In this document: piece by piece, positions 22,759 through 30,750 of the stretch | Numbering within the stretch: the first letter of the stretch is position 1 | Layout of the letters: each line of letters begins with the position of its first letter | NCBI GenBank assembly: GCA_020445945.1 | Contig: JAGRFQ010000026.1 | Location: forward strand, 1-42,171 | DNA from: Rhodocyclaceae bacterium | GTDB lineage: Bacteria; Pseudomonadota; Gammaproteobacteria; Burkholderiales; Rhodocyclaceae | Direction: 5' to 3' | Length of the DNA: 42,171 bases | Position numbers and translations under genes: made by a program | Notes under the pieces: generated by a model | What the model saw: only the letters and a program-made list of their open reading frames with translations | The model's database searches: none | What the model was told of the DNA's origin: nothing

Positions 22759-23448
22759 ATGACATCAATCGCTTCCAACTTGCAAGCCGTGCGCGGGCGC
22801 ATTGCCGACGCCGCGCGCGCTTGTGGGCGCAACCCGGATGACATCTCCCTGCTCGCGGTCAGCAAGACCTGGCCGGCCGCGTGCGTGGCGGAGGCCGCCG
22901 CCGCGGGGCAGCGCGCGTTTGGCGAAAACTATGCGCAGGAAGGCGCCGACAAGGTGGCGGCGCTGGCCGGGCGCGATCTGGAATGGCATTTCATCGGCCC
23001 GCTGCAGAGCAACAAGACGCGGCTGGTGGCCAACGCCTTCGACTGGGTGCACTCGGTCGACCGGCTGAAGATTGCCGAGCGCCTGTCGGCGCAGCGCGAC
23101 GAACACCGGCCCGCGCTCAAAGTGTGTCTGCAGGTGAACGTGAGTGGCGAGGCGAGCAAGTCCGGCGTTGCTCCGTCGGCGCTGGCCGCGCTGGCCGGCG
23201 CGGTGCGCACCCTGCCGCGGCTCGACCTGTGCGGCCTGATGTGCATCCCCGAGCCGAGCGACGATGCGGCCGTGCTGCGCGCCCGCTTTGCCCGGCTGCG
23301 TACCCTGGCGGCGGGCCTGAACGCCGATGGATTCGCGATCGCGACGCTGTCGATGGGCATGTCGCACGATCTTGAAGTGGCGATCGCCGAGGGCGCCACG
23401 CTGGTGCGCGTCGGCACCGCCATCTTCGGCGCCCGCGCGCCGCGCTGA
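22759..23448 (+). CDS. yggS: YggS/PLPBP family pyridoxal-phosphate homeostasis protein
   Basis: 229 residues, TIM-barrel PLP-binding protein related to the alanine racemase N-terminal domain. K36 in LLAVSKTWPA is the Schiff-base lysine. FGENYAQE, EWHFIGPLQSNK, SVDR, LQVNVSGEASKSG, LCGLMCIPEP and LSMGMSHDLEVAI are all family motifs. It has no known catalysis and buffers PLP and amino-acid metabolism. It is first of a tight cluster with proC and yggT, a very conserved neighbourhood. Confidence 0.94.
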   Translation: MTSIASNLQAVRGRIADAARACGRNPDDISLLAVSKTWPAACVAEAAAAGQRAFGENYAQEGADKVAALAGRDLEWHFIGPLQSNKTRLVANAFDWVHSVDRLKIAERLSAQRDEHRPALKVCLQVNVSGEASKSGVAPSALAALAGAVRTLPRLDLCGLMCIPEPSDDAAVLRARFARLRTLAAGLNADGFAIATLSMGMSHDLEVAIAEGATLVRVGTAIFGARAPR

Positions 23449-23488
23449 CCCGCGCATTCAATATGACTTTCGAACGAGGCCGAACGGC

Positions 23489-24316
23489 ATGAGAATCTGT
23501 TTTGTAGGCGGCGGCAACATGGCCACCGCGTTGATCGGCGGGATGCTCGCCAAGGGCTTCACGCCTGGCGACATCGCTGTGGTCGAGCCGCGCGCCGAGG
23601 GGCGCGACCGGCTGGCGGCGGATTTTGCGGTGCGCACCCACGCCGCGCTCGACGCCGCCGCGCTGGCGTGCGACGTGCTGGTGCTGGCGGTCAAGCCGCA
23701 GCAGATGCGCGCGGCGCTGGCGCCGGCGCGCGGCCGGCTTGTCGACCAGGTGGTGGTGAGCATCGCCGCCGGGCTGCGGCTGGCGGACATCGGCCGCTGG
23801 CTGGACGGCTACCCACGCCTGGTGCGCTGCATGCCCAACACGCCGGCATTGATCGGCGCGGGCACGACCGGCCTGTTCGCCGCGCCGGCGGTCAGCGCCG
23901 AGGCGCGTGCCGGCGTCGAGCGGATTCTCGCCGCGGTGGGCAGTACGGTGTGGATCGACGACGAAGCACGCATGGATGCGGTGACCGCGATCTCCGGCAG
24001 CGGACCGGCGTACGTGTTTCACTTCATCGAGGCACTCGAAGCGGCGGGCGCGCAACTCGGCTTCGACGCCGACACCGCGCATGCGCTGGCCGTCGGCACG
24101 GTGCTTGGCGCGGCGCAACTGGCGGCGCAAAGCCACGACACCCCGGCCACCCTGCGCGAGCGCGTGACCTCCAAGGGCGGCACCACGGCGGCGGCGCTGG
24201 CGAGTCTCGCCGCCGATGACTTTGTCGCCATCGTCGGGCGCGCGGTGGCCGCCGCCGAGCAGCGCGGCAAGGCGCTGGGCGACGCGCTGGGCGCGGATGA
24301 GGGAGAGAAGATCTGA
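23489..24316 (+). CDS. proC: Pyrroline-5-carboxylate reductase ProC
   Basis: 275 residues. The N-terminal dinucleotide fold MRICFVGGGNMATALIGG is followed by VLAVKPQQM and the core motifs RCMPNTPALIG and TAISGSGPAYVFHFIEA. The C-terminal TSKGGTTAAAL segment contributes to substrate and dimer contacts. It makes proline from pyrroline-5-carboxylate with NAD(P)H in the cytoplasm. I chose the ATG at 23489 because the Rossmann motif begins there; the frame is open further upstream, inside yggS. The stop overlaps the yggT start by one base. Confidence 0.95.
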   Translation: MRICFVGGGNMATALIGGMLAKGFTPGDIAVVEPRAEGRDRLAADFAVRTHAALDAAALACDVLVLAVKPQQMRAALAPARGRLVDQVVVSIAAGLRLADIGRWLDGYPRLVRCMPNTPALIGAGTTGLFAAPAVSAEARAGVERILAAVGSTVWIDDEARMDAVTAISGSGPAYVFHFIEALEAAGAQLGFDADTAHALAVGTVLGAAQLAAQSHDTPATLRERVTSKGGTTAAALASLAADDFVAIVGRAVAAAEQRGKALGDALGADEGEKI

Positions 24317-24897
24317 TGCTGGCCAGTATGTTGTTACTCGTGATTGACGCGGTGGCGGGTTTTCTGTCGCTGATGCTGCTGGCGCGCTTTTTCATGCAAT
24401 GGCAGCGCGTCAGTTTCCACAATCAGGTCGGGCAGTTCGTGCAGGCCACCACCGATTGGTGCGTCAAACCGCTGCGCCGGGTGCTGCCCGGCATGTTCGG
24501 CCTCGACATGGCCAGCCTGCTGCCGGCCTGGGCCGTGCAGACGGGGATGGTGTTCATCGAAATGGCGCTGCGCGGGGTGAGCCTGGACGCCAACCCCGCC
24601 GGCGTGCTGCTCGGCCTGTGGGGCGTCGGCCTGGTCGAGCTGATGCGCATGATGATCTACATGGTGATCGCTATCGTGCTCATCTCCGCGGTGTTCTCGT
24701 GGGTCAATCCGCACGCGCCGCTGGCGCCGCTGTTCTACAGCTTGTCCACGCCGTTCCTGCGCCCGTTGCGCAAAATTATTCCGCCGATCGCCAACGTCGA
24801 CCTCTCGCCGCTGATCCTGCTGCTCGTGCTGCAGGCCCTGCTGATGTTCGTCGGCGGGCTGCGTGGCGCCTTTGCGCCCTTGATGTTCGGCGGATGA
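24316..24897 (+). CDS. yggT: YggT family integral membrane protein
   Basis: 193 residues with two similar halves, each with two hydrophobic helices. The segment RFFMQWQRVSFHNQVGQFVQ and the second-half FSWVNPHAPLAPLFYSLSTP then LRPLRKIIPPIANVDLSPLI are typical of YggT. The role is not settled; homologues have been linked to osmotic protection and membrane organisation. The start codon overlaps the proC stop (TGATG). The ATGA overlap with the next gene shows translational coupling. Confidence 0.9.
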   Translation: MLASMLLLVIDAVAGFLSLMLLARFFMQWQRVSFHNQVGQFVQATTDWCVKPLRRVLPGMFGLDMASLLPAWAVQTGMVFIEMALRGVSLDANPAGVLLGLWGVGLVELMRMMIYMVIAIVLISAVFSWVNPHAPLAPLFYSLSTPFLRPLRKIIPPIANVDLSPLILLLVLQALLMFVGGLRGAFAPLMFGG

Positions 24898-25202
24898 CGC
24901 CGTGGCTGAGCGTGCAGGGGGAGGAGGCGGTGGTGCTCACGCTGCACATCCAGCCCGGCGCGAAAACCACCGGATTCGCCGGGCGCCACGGCGATGCGCT
25001 CAAAGTGCGGCTGGCGGCACCGCCGGTGGACGGCAAGGCCAATGCCGCGCTGATCGCCTATCTGGCGCGCTTCTGCGCGGTGCCGAAGGCCGCGGTCGCG
25101 CTGGTCAGTGGCTACAGCTCGCGGAGCAAGCGCGTGCGGATTGAAGGTGTGGACGCGGCGCTGCGCGAAAAGCTGCGTACCCTCGACACCGGCGAGCGCT
25201 GA
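24894..25202 (+). CDS. yggU: DUF167/YggU family small protein
   Basis: 102 residues. The pattern LHIQPGAKTTGFAGRHGDAL, KVRLAAPPVDGKANAALIAY, VALVSGYSSRSKRVRIEG matches the conserved DUF167 fold. Function unknown. The start ATG overlaps the yggT stop by four bases. It ends the yggS operon, and hairpins follow downstream. Confidence 0.9.
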   Translation: MTPWLSVQGEEAVVLTLHIQPGAKTTGFAGRHGDALKVRLAAPPVDGKANAALIAYLARFCAVPKAAVALVSGYSSRSKRVRIEGVDAALREKLRTLDTGER

Positions 25203-25254
25203 GTCCGCGGGGTGCTGCGGGGTTTCTCAACGGCGGTGTTGGCGGCGGCTGGCG

Positions 25255-25284
25255 AAAAAAAGCCCGGGCGCGGGGGCCCGGGCT
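25255..25284 (-). terminator. Intrinsic terminator read from the minus strand
   Basis: Arms AGCCCGGGC and GCCCGGGCT around a GCGGGG loop (25261-25284) are preceded on the plus strand by seven A (25255-25261), so the minus-strand RNA ends in a U run. It would act as a second, back-up terminator for pyrC' transcription. Confidence 0.75.
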
Positions 25285-25334
25285 GAATTCCACACCAAGA
25301 AGGCTATGGAGGAGACAGCCCCACCATAACGCAA

Positions 25335-25377
25335 AAAATGCTGCGCCGCAACATTAAATTGTGCGGCGCAGCATTTT
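25335..25377. terminator. Bidirectional terminator between yggU and pyrC'
   Basis: Perfect 16-base arms AAAATGCTGCGCCGCA and TGCGGCGCAGCATTTT around an 11-base AT-rich loop. It begins in A and ends in T, with two more A (25333-25334) on the left. It can stop transcripts arriving from both convergent operons. Its minus-strand RNA ends in the longer U run. Confidence 0.88.
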
Positions 25378-25418
25378 CCGCCCGGACTGTCTCTTTCATG
25401 CCATTGTCGGGGTTTGTG

Positions 25419-26696
25419 TTACGCGGGGCTGAACATCACCTTGCCCTCGACCAGCGTGTAGCACACCCGCCCCGGCAGGTTGTGGCCGAGGAAGGGCGTG
25501 TTCTTGCCCTGGCTGCGCAGCTGCGTGCGGGTGACGGTGGTTTCGCCCGCGGGGTCGAAAATGCACACATCGGCGCGCGCGCCCGCGGCGAGCTGGCCGG
25601 CCTTGGAGCCGATGATGCGTGCCGGCGCGATGGTGATCCGGCGCAGCGTGTCGCACAGGCTGAGTTTGTGCGCGTGCCCCCACTTGAGCGTCAGCGGGAG
25701 CAACAGTTCCAGCCCGGTGGCGCCGGCCTCGGCCTCGGAGAACGGAATCTGCTTGGCGTCGTCGTCCACCGGCGTGTGGTTGGAGCACAGCGCGTCGACC
25801 TCGCCGCTGGCCAGACCTGCACGCAGCGCGTCGCGGTCGCGCTGGCTGCGCAGCGGCGGACACAGGCGGCAATTGGCGTCGAAGTAGCCAATGTCCATGT
25901 CGCACAGGTGGAGGTGGTTGATCGACACGTCGCAGGTGATGTCGAGCCCCTCGGCGCGCGCGCGGCGTACCAGCTCCAGCCCTTCGGCGCTGGACAGGCG
26001 GGTGATGTGCAGGCTTGCGCCGGTGAGGCGGGCCAGTTCGATGTAGGTGAACAAGGCCATGGTTTCGGCCGCGGTGGGGATGCCGGGCAGGCCGAGGCGC
26101 GAGGCGACCTCGCCGTCGTGGGCCACGCCTTCGCGCGCAAAGCGCGGGGTGATCGGCTGCAGCCACACGCGAAAGCCGAAGGTGGCCGCATATTGCAGCG
26201 CGCAGAACAGCACCTGCGGGTCGTCGATCGGCACGTTGGCCTGGCTGAAGGCCACGCAGCCGGCGTCGACCAGCTCGGCCATCTCCGACAGGCGCTTGCC
26301 TTCGAGCCGCTCGGTGAGCGCGCCGACCGGATAGATGTGGGCCTTGTTGAGCAGTTTGGCGCGGTAGCACAGCATCTCGACCAGCCCGGGTTCGTCGAGC
26401 GGCGGATCGGTGTCGGGCGGGATGGCGAGGCTGGTGACGCCGCCGGCCATCGCCGCTTCCATCTCGGAGTCGAGCGTGGCGAGGTATTCGAAGCCGGGTT
26501 CGCGCAGGCGGGCGGCCAGATCGACCAGACCGGGGCACACCACCAGGCCGCTGGCCTCGATGGTGGTGTCGGCGGCAAAGCCGTCCGGGCGGGTGCCGAT
26601 CGCGGCGACCTTGCCGTCGGCGATGAACAGGTCGGCGGGGCGGTCGATTTCATGGGCCGGATCGACGAGACGGCCATTGGCAATGTGGATATTCAT
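25419..26696 (-). CDS. pyrC': Inactive dihydroorotase homologue PyrC' (ATCase partner)
   Basis: 425 residues, class I dihydroorotase fold. The metal-binding HxH of active enzymes (DLHVHLREPG type) is replaced: here GLVDLAARLREPG has Leu-Ala-Ala-Arg and no His. The distal motif DHAPH is changed to SNHTPVDDDAK. The protein is therefore very unlikely to hydrolyse dihydroorotate. In Pseudomonas such a pyrC' product is needed to assemble aspartate transcarbamoylase with PyrB into a dodecamer. It follows pyrB after only 8 bases and pyrR before that, the same order as there. I placed the start at ATG 26696 because the amidohydrolase N-terminal strand begins there. A true pyrC must exist elsewhere. 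Confidence 0.9.
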   Translation of the reverse strand: MNIHIANGRLVDPAHEIDRPADLFIADGKVAAIGTRPDGFAADTTIEASGLVVCPGLVDLAARLREPGFEYLATLDSEMEAAMAGGVTSLAIPPDTDPPLDEPGLVEMLCYRAKLLNKAHIYPVGALTERLEGKRLSEMAELVDAGCVAFSQANVPIDDPQVLFCALQYAATFGFRVWLQPITPRFAREGVAHDGEVASRLGLPGIPTAAETMALFTYIELARLTGASLHITRLSSAEGLELVRRARAEGLDITCDVSINHLHLCDMDIGYFDANCRLCPPLRSQRDRDALRAGLASGEVDALCSNHTPVDDDAKQIPFSEAEAGATGLELLLPLTLKWGHAHKLSLCDTLRRITIAPARIIGSKAGQLAAGARADVCIFDPAGETTVTRTQLRSQGKNTPFLGHNLPGRVCYTLVEGKVMFSPA

Positions 26697-26704
26697 GTGC
26701 GTTC

Positions 26705-27664
26705 TCAACCGCGACCGAGCATGCTCATCACCGCCATGCGCACGGCGATGCCGAAGGTGACCTGGGGGAGGATGACGGCTTGCGCGCCGTCGGCGACGGC
26801 CGAATCGATCTCCACGCCGCGATTCATCGGCCCGGGGTGCATCACGATCGCGTCGGGGCGGGCCAGCGCGAGCTTTTCGGCGGTGAGCCCCCAGACCTTG
26901 AAGAATTCCTGACCGCTGGGCAGCAGCGGGCCGGCCATGCGCTCGTTCTGCAGGCGCAGCATCATGACCACGTCGACATCCTTGAGCCCTTCGCGCATGT
27001 CGTGGAAGACGCGCACCCCCATCTTGTCGAGGCCGGTGGGCATCAGCGTCTTGGGGCCGATCACGCGCACCTCGGGCACCCCCAGCGTGGTCAGCGCGGC
27101 GATCTGCGAGCGCGCCACGCGCGAGTGCAGCACGTCGCCGACGATGGCCACCGCCAGGCCGGTGAAGTCCTGCTTGTAGTGGCGGATGGTGTACATGTCC
27201 AGCAGCCCCTGGGTGGGGTGGGCGTGGCGCCCGTCGCCGGCGTTGATCACGTGAATGTCGTCGCGTCCGGTGGCGCGCAGGTGTTCGGCCATCAGGTAGG
27301 GCGCGCCGGACGAGGCGTGGCGCACCACGAACATGTCGGCCTGCATCGCGCACAGATTGTCGACGGTGTCGAGCAGGGTCTCGCCCTTGTTGGTCGAGGA
27401 GGTCGAGATGTTGAGGTTGATGACGTCGGCCGACAGGCGCTTGGCGGCGATCTCGAAGGTCGTGCGGGTGCGCGTGGAGTTCTCGAAGAACAGGTTGAAG
27501 ATGCTCTTGCCGCGCAGGATCGGCAGCTTCTTGACCTCGCGCTCGGCCACTTCGGTAAAGGGCGCGGCGGTGTCGAGGATGGCGGTGAGGATCTCGCGCG
27601 GCAGGCCGTCGAGCGACAGCAGGTGCTGCAGCTCGCCGTGCGAATTCAGTTGCGGGTTATACAT
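26705..27664 (-). CDS. pyrB: Aspartate carbamoyltransferase catalytic subunit PyrB
   Basis: 319 residues. The carbamoyl-phosphate motif [28 protein letters not shown], the aspartate-binding region RLQNERM and the C-terminal [11 protein letters not shown] are all intact. It catalyses the first committed step of pyrimidine synthesis in the cytoplasm. It overlaps the end of pyrR by 8 bases and precedes pyrC'. No pyrI regulatory subunit gene is present, consistent with the PyrB-PyrC' type of enzyme. Confidence 0.96.
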   Translation of the reverse strand: MYNPQLNSHGELQHLLSLDGLPREILTAILDTAAPFTEVAEREVKKLPILRGKSIFNLFFENSTRTRTTFEIAAKRLSADVINLNISTSSTNKGETLLDTVDNLCAMQADMFVVRHASSGAPYLMAEHLRATGRDDIHVINAGDGRHAHPTQGLLDMYTIRHYKQDFTGLAVAIVGDVLHSRVARSQIAALTTLGVPEVRVIGPKTLMPTGLDKMGVRVFHDMREGLKDVDVVMMLRLQNERMAGPLLPSGQEFFKVWGLTAEKLALARPDAIVMHPGPMNRGVEIDSAVADGAQAVILPQVTFGIAVRMAVMSMLGRG

Positions 27665-28160
27665 CGATCAGTCTCAGCGAGAGGGTGGCGTCGTCGGATT
27701 GTTCGAGCTGCAGGCGCTGGCCCTTGCCCAGCGGCGCAGACAGCGTGTGGGCGCAAAAGCGGGCGGTGATCGGCAGCTCGCGTTCGCCGCGGTCGACCAG
27801 CACCGCGAGGTCGACGCGCGCCGGGCGGCCGTAGTCGAACAGTTCGTTGAGCGCGGCGCGGGTGGTGCGCCCGGTGAAGAGCACGTCATCGACCAGGATG
27901 ATCGGCGTGTCCTGCATGTCGAAGGGGATGTCGGAGCGGCGCAACTGCGGATGCAGGCTGCGCTCGCCGTAGTCGTCGCGGTAGAACGCCACGTCGATGG
28001 TGCCCAGCGGCGGCTTGATGCCCAGCGCGCGGTGCAGCCGCTCGGCCAGCCACGCGCCGCCGGTGTGGATGCCGACCAGCGCGGTGCTGTCGGTGATGTG
28101 CGGTTTCAGCGCGTCGATGAGCCTGGCGAGCAATACGTCGACATCAGGGAAGTTCGGCAT
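27657..28160 (-). CDS. pyrR: PyrR, uracil phosphoribosyltransferase/pyrimidine operon regulator
   Basis: 167 residues. The PRPP-binding loop [18 protein letters not shown] and [13 protein letters not shown] are typical of PyrR. The protein converts uracil and PRPP to UMP, and in many bacteria also controls pyr transcripts. The gene begins two bases after the ruvX stop and overlaps pyrB by 8 bases. I saw no attenuator hairpin between it and its neighbours, so an RNA-binding role here is unproven. Confidence 0.92.
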   Translation of the reverse strand: MPNFPDVDVLLARLIDALKPHITDSTALVGIHTGGAWLAERLHRALGIKPPLGTIDVAFYRDDYGERSLHPQLRRSDIPFDMQDTPIILVDDVLFTGRTTRAALNELFDYGRPARVDLAVLVDRGERELPITARFCAHTLSAPLGKGQRLQLEQSDDATLSLRLIDV

Positions 28161-28162
28161 GG

Positions 28163-28600
28163 TCAGGGGCCGTCCAGGTAGTGTTGGAGAATGATCCGGG
28201 CCGCCGCCGCGTCAAGCACGGGCTTGCGGTCCTGCCAGCGGGTGCGCCCCGCGTTGGTCAATTGTGCCTCGGCTTCGGTCGAGCTGAAGCGTTCGTCGAC
28301 CAGTGTTACCGGCAAGCTGTAGCGGCCGTTCAGCTGATTGGCAAAACGGCGGCAACGCGGCGTGCGCGCCTGTGCGCTGCCGTCGTCCGACAGCGGCAGC
28401 CCGACGACGAGGTGCACCGGCCGCCACTCGGCAATCAGCGCTTCGATGGCCGCAAAACGCGCCTGCGCGGCCTCCGCGGTGATGGTGGTCAGCGCATTCG
28501 CGCGGGCGGTTTCGTACTCACCGACTGCCACGCCGATGCGTGCCAGCCCGAAATCGAATCCGAGCACCGTGCCGCGCGCCGGCCGGGCGCCCTCAGGCAT
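28163..28600 (-). CDS. ruvX: RuvX/YqgF, Holliday-junction resolvase-like nuclease
   Basis: 145 residues. RNase H-like fold with the first acidic strand [18 protein letters not shown], the middle strand [24 protein letters not shown] and the last Asp in [18 protein letters not shown]. It functions in 16S rRNA 5'-end maturation in studied bacteria, with resolvase-like activity also reported. It overlaps the end of algH by 8 bases and ends 2 bases before pyrR. Confidence 0.93.
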   Translation of the reverse strand: MPEGARPARGTVLGFDFGLARIGVAVGEYETARANALTTITAEAAQARFAAIEALIAEWRPVHLVVGLPLSDDGSAQARTPRCRRFANQLNGRYSLPVTLVDERFSSTEAEAQLTNAGRTRWQDRKPVLDAAAARIILQHYLDGP

Positions 28601-29144
28601 GCCCGGCGTCTTCCGACAGGTTGGCGAAGTCGATGCCCATCAACTGCATCGCCGCCGCGAGGCGCTCTTCGGGCGGCAGGTCGAAGATGATCGACGCGTC
28701 GGCCGGGGTGCTCAGCCACGCGTTGTCGGCCAGCTCCTGCTCGAGCTGGCCGGCGTCCCAGCCGGAATAGCCGAGCGACACGAGCACGTCCTGCGCTGGG
28801 GTGTCCTTGGCCAGCGCTTCCAGGATGTCGCGCGAGCTGGTCATTCCGATCTCGTCATTGACCGACAGCGTTGCGCTCCACTGGCCAGCCGGGCGATGCA
28901 GCACGAAGCCGCGATCGGTCTGCACCGGGCCGCCGAAATACACTGGCTGCTGGGCGATGCGCGGATTTTCGAGGGGGATGTCCACACGCTCGAAAAGGCC
29001 AGCCAGATCCATGTCGATCGGGCGATTCACGATTACCCCCAGCGCCCCGCGCTCGCTGTGCTCCGCGATATAGGTCAGCGTGCGCGAGAAGTTGGGGTCC
29101 ACCATGTTGGGCATGGCGATCAGGAAGTGGTGGGTGAGATTCAT
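28593..29144 (-). CDS. algH: AlgH/YqgE family protein
   Basis: 183 residues from ATG 29144, chosen because the family begins [17 protein letters not shown]; the frame runs 28 codons further upstream without family resemblance. Motifs [33 protein letters not shown] and [20 protein letters not shown] are all present. The biochemical function is not defined; AlgH was first noted as a regulator of alginate genes in Pseudomonas. It heads the algH-ruvX-pyrR-pyrB-pyrC' operon and is divergent from the photolyase gene. Confidence 0.93.
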   Translation of the reverse strand: MNLTHHFLIAMPNMVDPNFSRTLTYIAEHSERGALGVIVNRPIDMDLAGLFERVDIPLENPRIAQQPVYFGGPVQTDRGFVLHRPAGQWSATLSVNDEIGMTSSRDILEALAKDTPAQDVLVSLGYSGWDAGQLEQELADNAWLSTPADASIIFDLPPEERLAAAMQLMGIDFANLSEDAGHA

Positions 29145-29276
29145 GGTGCGGTCAATTTTAATCGGCCCGGTGGGCCGGGGAAAGCGCCGTCGCTGCGCGG
29201 GCAGCCCCGGCGCGCCGGTGTAGGGCACAATTTACACCTTCGGCGCAATTGACGCCGCAGCGCTTTGGGAGACGCA

Positions 29277-30746
29277 ATGACGGCTGTGGATGCGGACACC
29301 CGCTACGCGACGGGCCTGGTGTGGTTCCGGCGCGACCTGCGCCATGTCGACCACGCCGCGCTGCATCACGCCTTGCGCCAGTGCGCACGGGTGTTCTGCG
29401 TCTTCGTGTTCGATCGCGAGATCCTCGATGCGCTGCCCGCGCGCAGCGACCGGCGGGTCGGCTTCATCCACGCCAGCGTGTGCGAACTCGACGCCGCCCT
29501 GCGCGATCTCGCCGCGGCGCACGGTGCGGCGAGCGGCCTGACGGTTCTCCACGGCGTCGCGCGCGAGGCCATTCCCCGGTTCGCCGCCACGCTCGGGGTC
29601 GACGCGGTGTTCGCCGCTCGCGACTACGAACCGGCCGCGCGCGCGCGCGATGCGGCCGTGGGCGCGGCGCTGGCCGAGGCCGGCATCGCGCTGCACCTGT
29701 TCAAGGACCAGGTGATCTTCGCGTGCGACGAGATCCTGACCCGCGGCGGCACTCCGTACAGCGTCTTTACGCCCTACAAGCGGGCATGGCTGCAGGCGCT
29801 GGGCGGAGACCGGATCGCCGCGTTGCCGGTCGCAGCGTGGGCCGGGCGGCTGGCGCCGGTGGCGGCGGAGGGGCCGGTGCCCTCGCTGGCCGCGCTGGGC
29901 TTCGATGCCGGCAACCTCGCCGCGCTGCCGGTTGCGCCCGGCGTGTCCGGCGGCGAGCAGGCGTTCGAGGCGTTTCAGGAGCACATCGCGCGTTATCGCG
30001 AAGACCGCGATTTCCCCGCGCGCGCGGGCACGTCGGGGCTGTCGGTGCATCTGCGCTTTGGCACGGTGTCGATTCGCCAGCTCGTCGCTTTCGCGCAGCA
30101 CGCCGGGGGCGCGGGGGCAGAGGCGTGGCGCGCCGAGCTGATCTGGCGCGAGTTCTACCAGATGGTGCTGTGGCATCGCCCCGACGTGGTCACGCACTGT
30201 TTTCGCCGCGAATATGACGCATTGGCGTGGGACGACTGGCCCGACGGATTCGCGGCGTGGTGCGCCGGCCGCACCGGCTATCCGCTGGTCGACGCCGGCA
30301 TGCGCCAGCTCAACACCACGGGCTTCATGCACAATCGTCTGCGCATGGTCGTGGCGAGCTTTCTGACCAAGGATCTGGGCATCGACTGGCGCCGGGGCGA
30401 GCGCTATTTCGCGCAGCAATTGCTCGACTACGACCTGGCCGCCAACAACGGCGGCTGGCAGTGGGCGGCCTCGACCGGCTGCGACGCGCAGCCGTGGTTC
30501 CGCATCTTCAACCCGGTCACGCAGTCGCAGAAGTTCGACCCCGAGGGCGCCTTCATCCGCCGCTTCGTGCCCGAACTCGCCGCGCTGCCGGCGCGCTTCA
30601 TCCACGCGCCGTGGACCCTGCCGCCGGTCGATCAGGCTGCGCTCGGCGTGCGCATCGGCAAAGACTATCCCGCGCCGCTGGTCGACCACGCGCAGGCGCG
30701 TGAACGCACGCTGGCCCGTTTCCGGGCCGTGCGTGCGGAGGGCTGA
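29277..30746 (+). CDS. phrB: Deoxyribodipyrimidine photolyase (class I CPD)
   Basis: 489 residues. The N-terminal antenna domain begins [16 protein letters not shown] (about 13-28). The FAD-binding C-terminal domain has [63 protein letters not shown] and [19 protein letters not shown], all conserved in photolyases. It repairs UV-induced pyrimidine dimers using blue light. The ATG at 29277 has GGGAGA nearby; a TTG at 29265 is possible. It ends 4 bases before the end of the convergent chpA. Confidence 0.93.
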   Translation: MTAVDADTRYATGLVWFRRDLRHVDHAALHHALRQCARVFCVFVFDREILDALPARSDRRVGFIHASVCELDAALRDLAAAHGAASGLTVLHGVAREAIPRFAATLGVDAVFAARDYEPAARARDAAVGAALAEAGIALHLFKDQVIFACDEILTRGGTPYSVFTPYKRAWLQALGGDRIAALPVAAWAGRLAPVAAEGPVPSLAALGFDAGNLAALPVAPGVSGGEQAFEAFQEHIARYREDRDFPARAGTSGLSVHLRFGTVSIRQLVAFAQHAGGAGAEAWRAELIWREFYQMVLWHRPDVVTHCFRREYDALAWDDWPDGFAAWCAGRTGYPLVDAGMRQLNTTGFMHNRLRMVVASFLTKDLGIDWRRGERYFAQQLLDYDLAANNGGWQWAASTGCDAQPWFRIFNPVTQSQKFDPEGAFIRRFVPELAALPARFIHAPWTLPPVDQAALGVRIGKDYPAPLVDHAQARERTLARFRAVRAEG

Positions 30747-30750
30747 TGCG

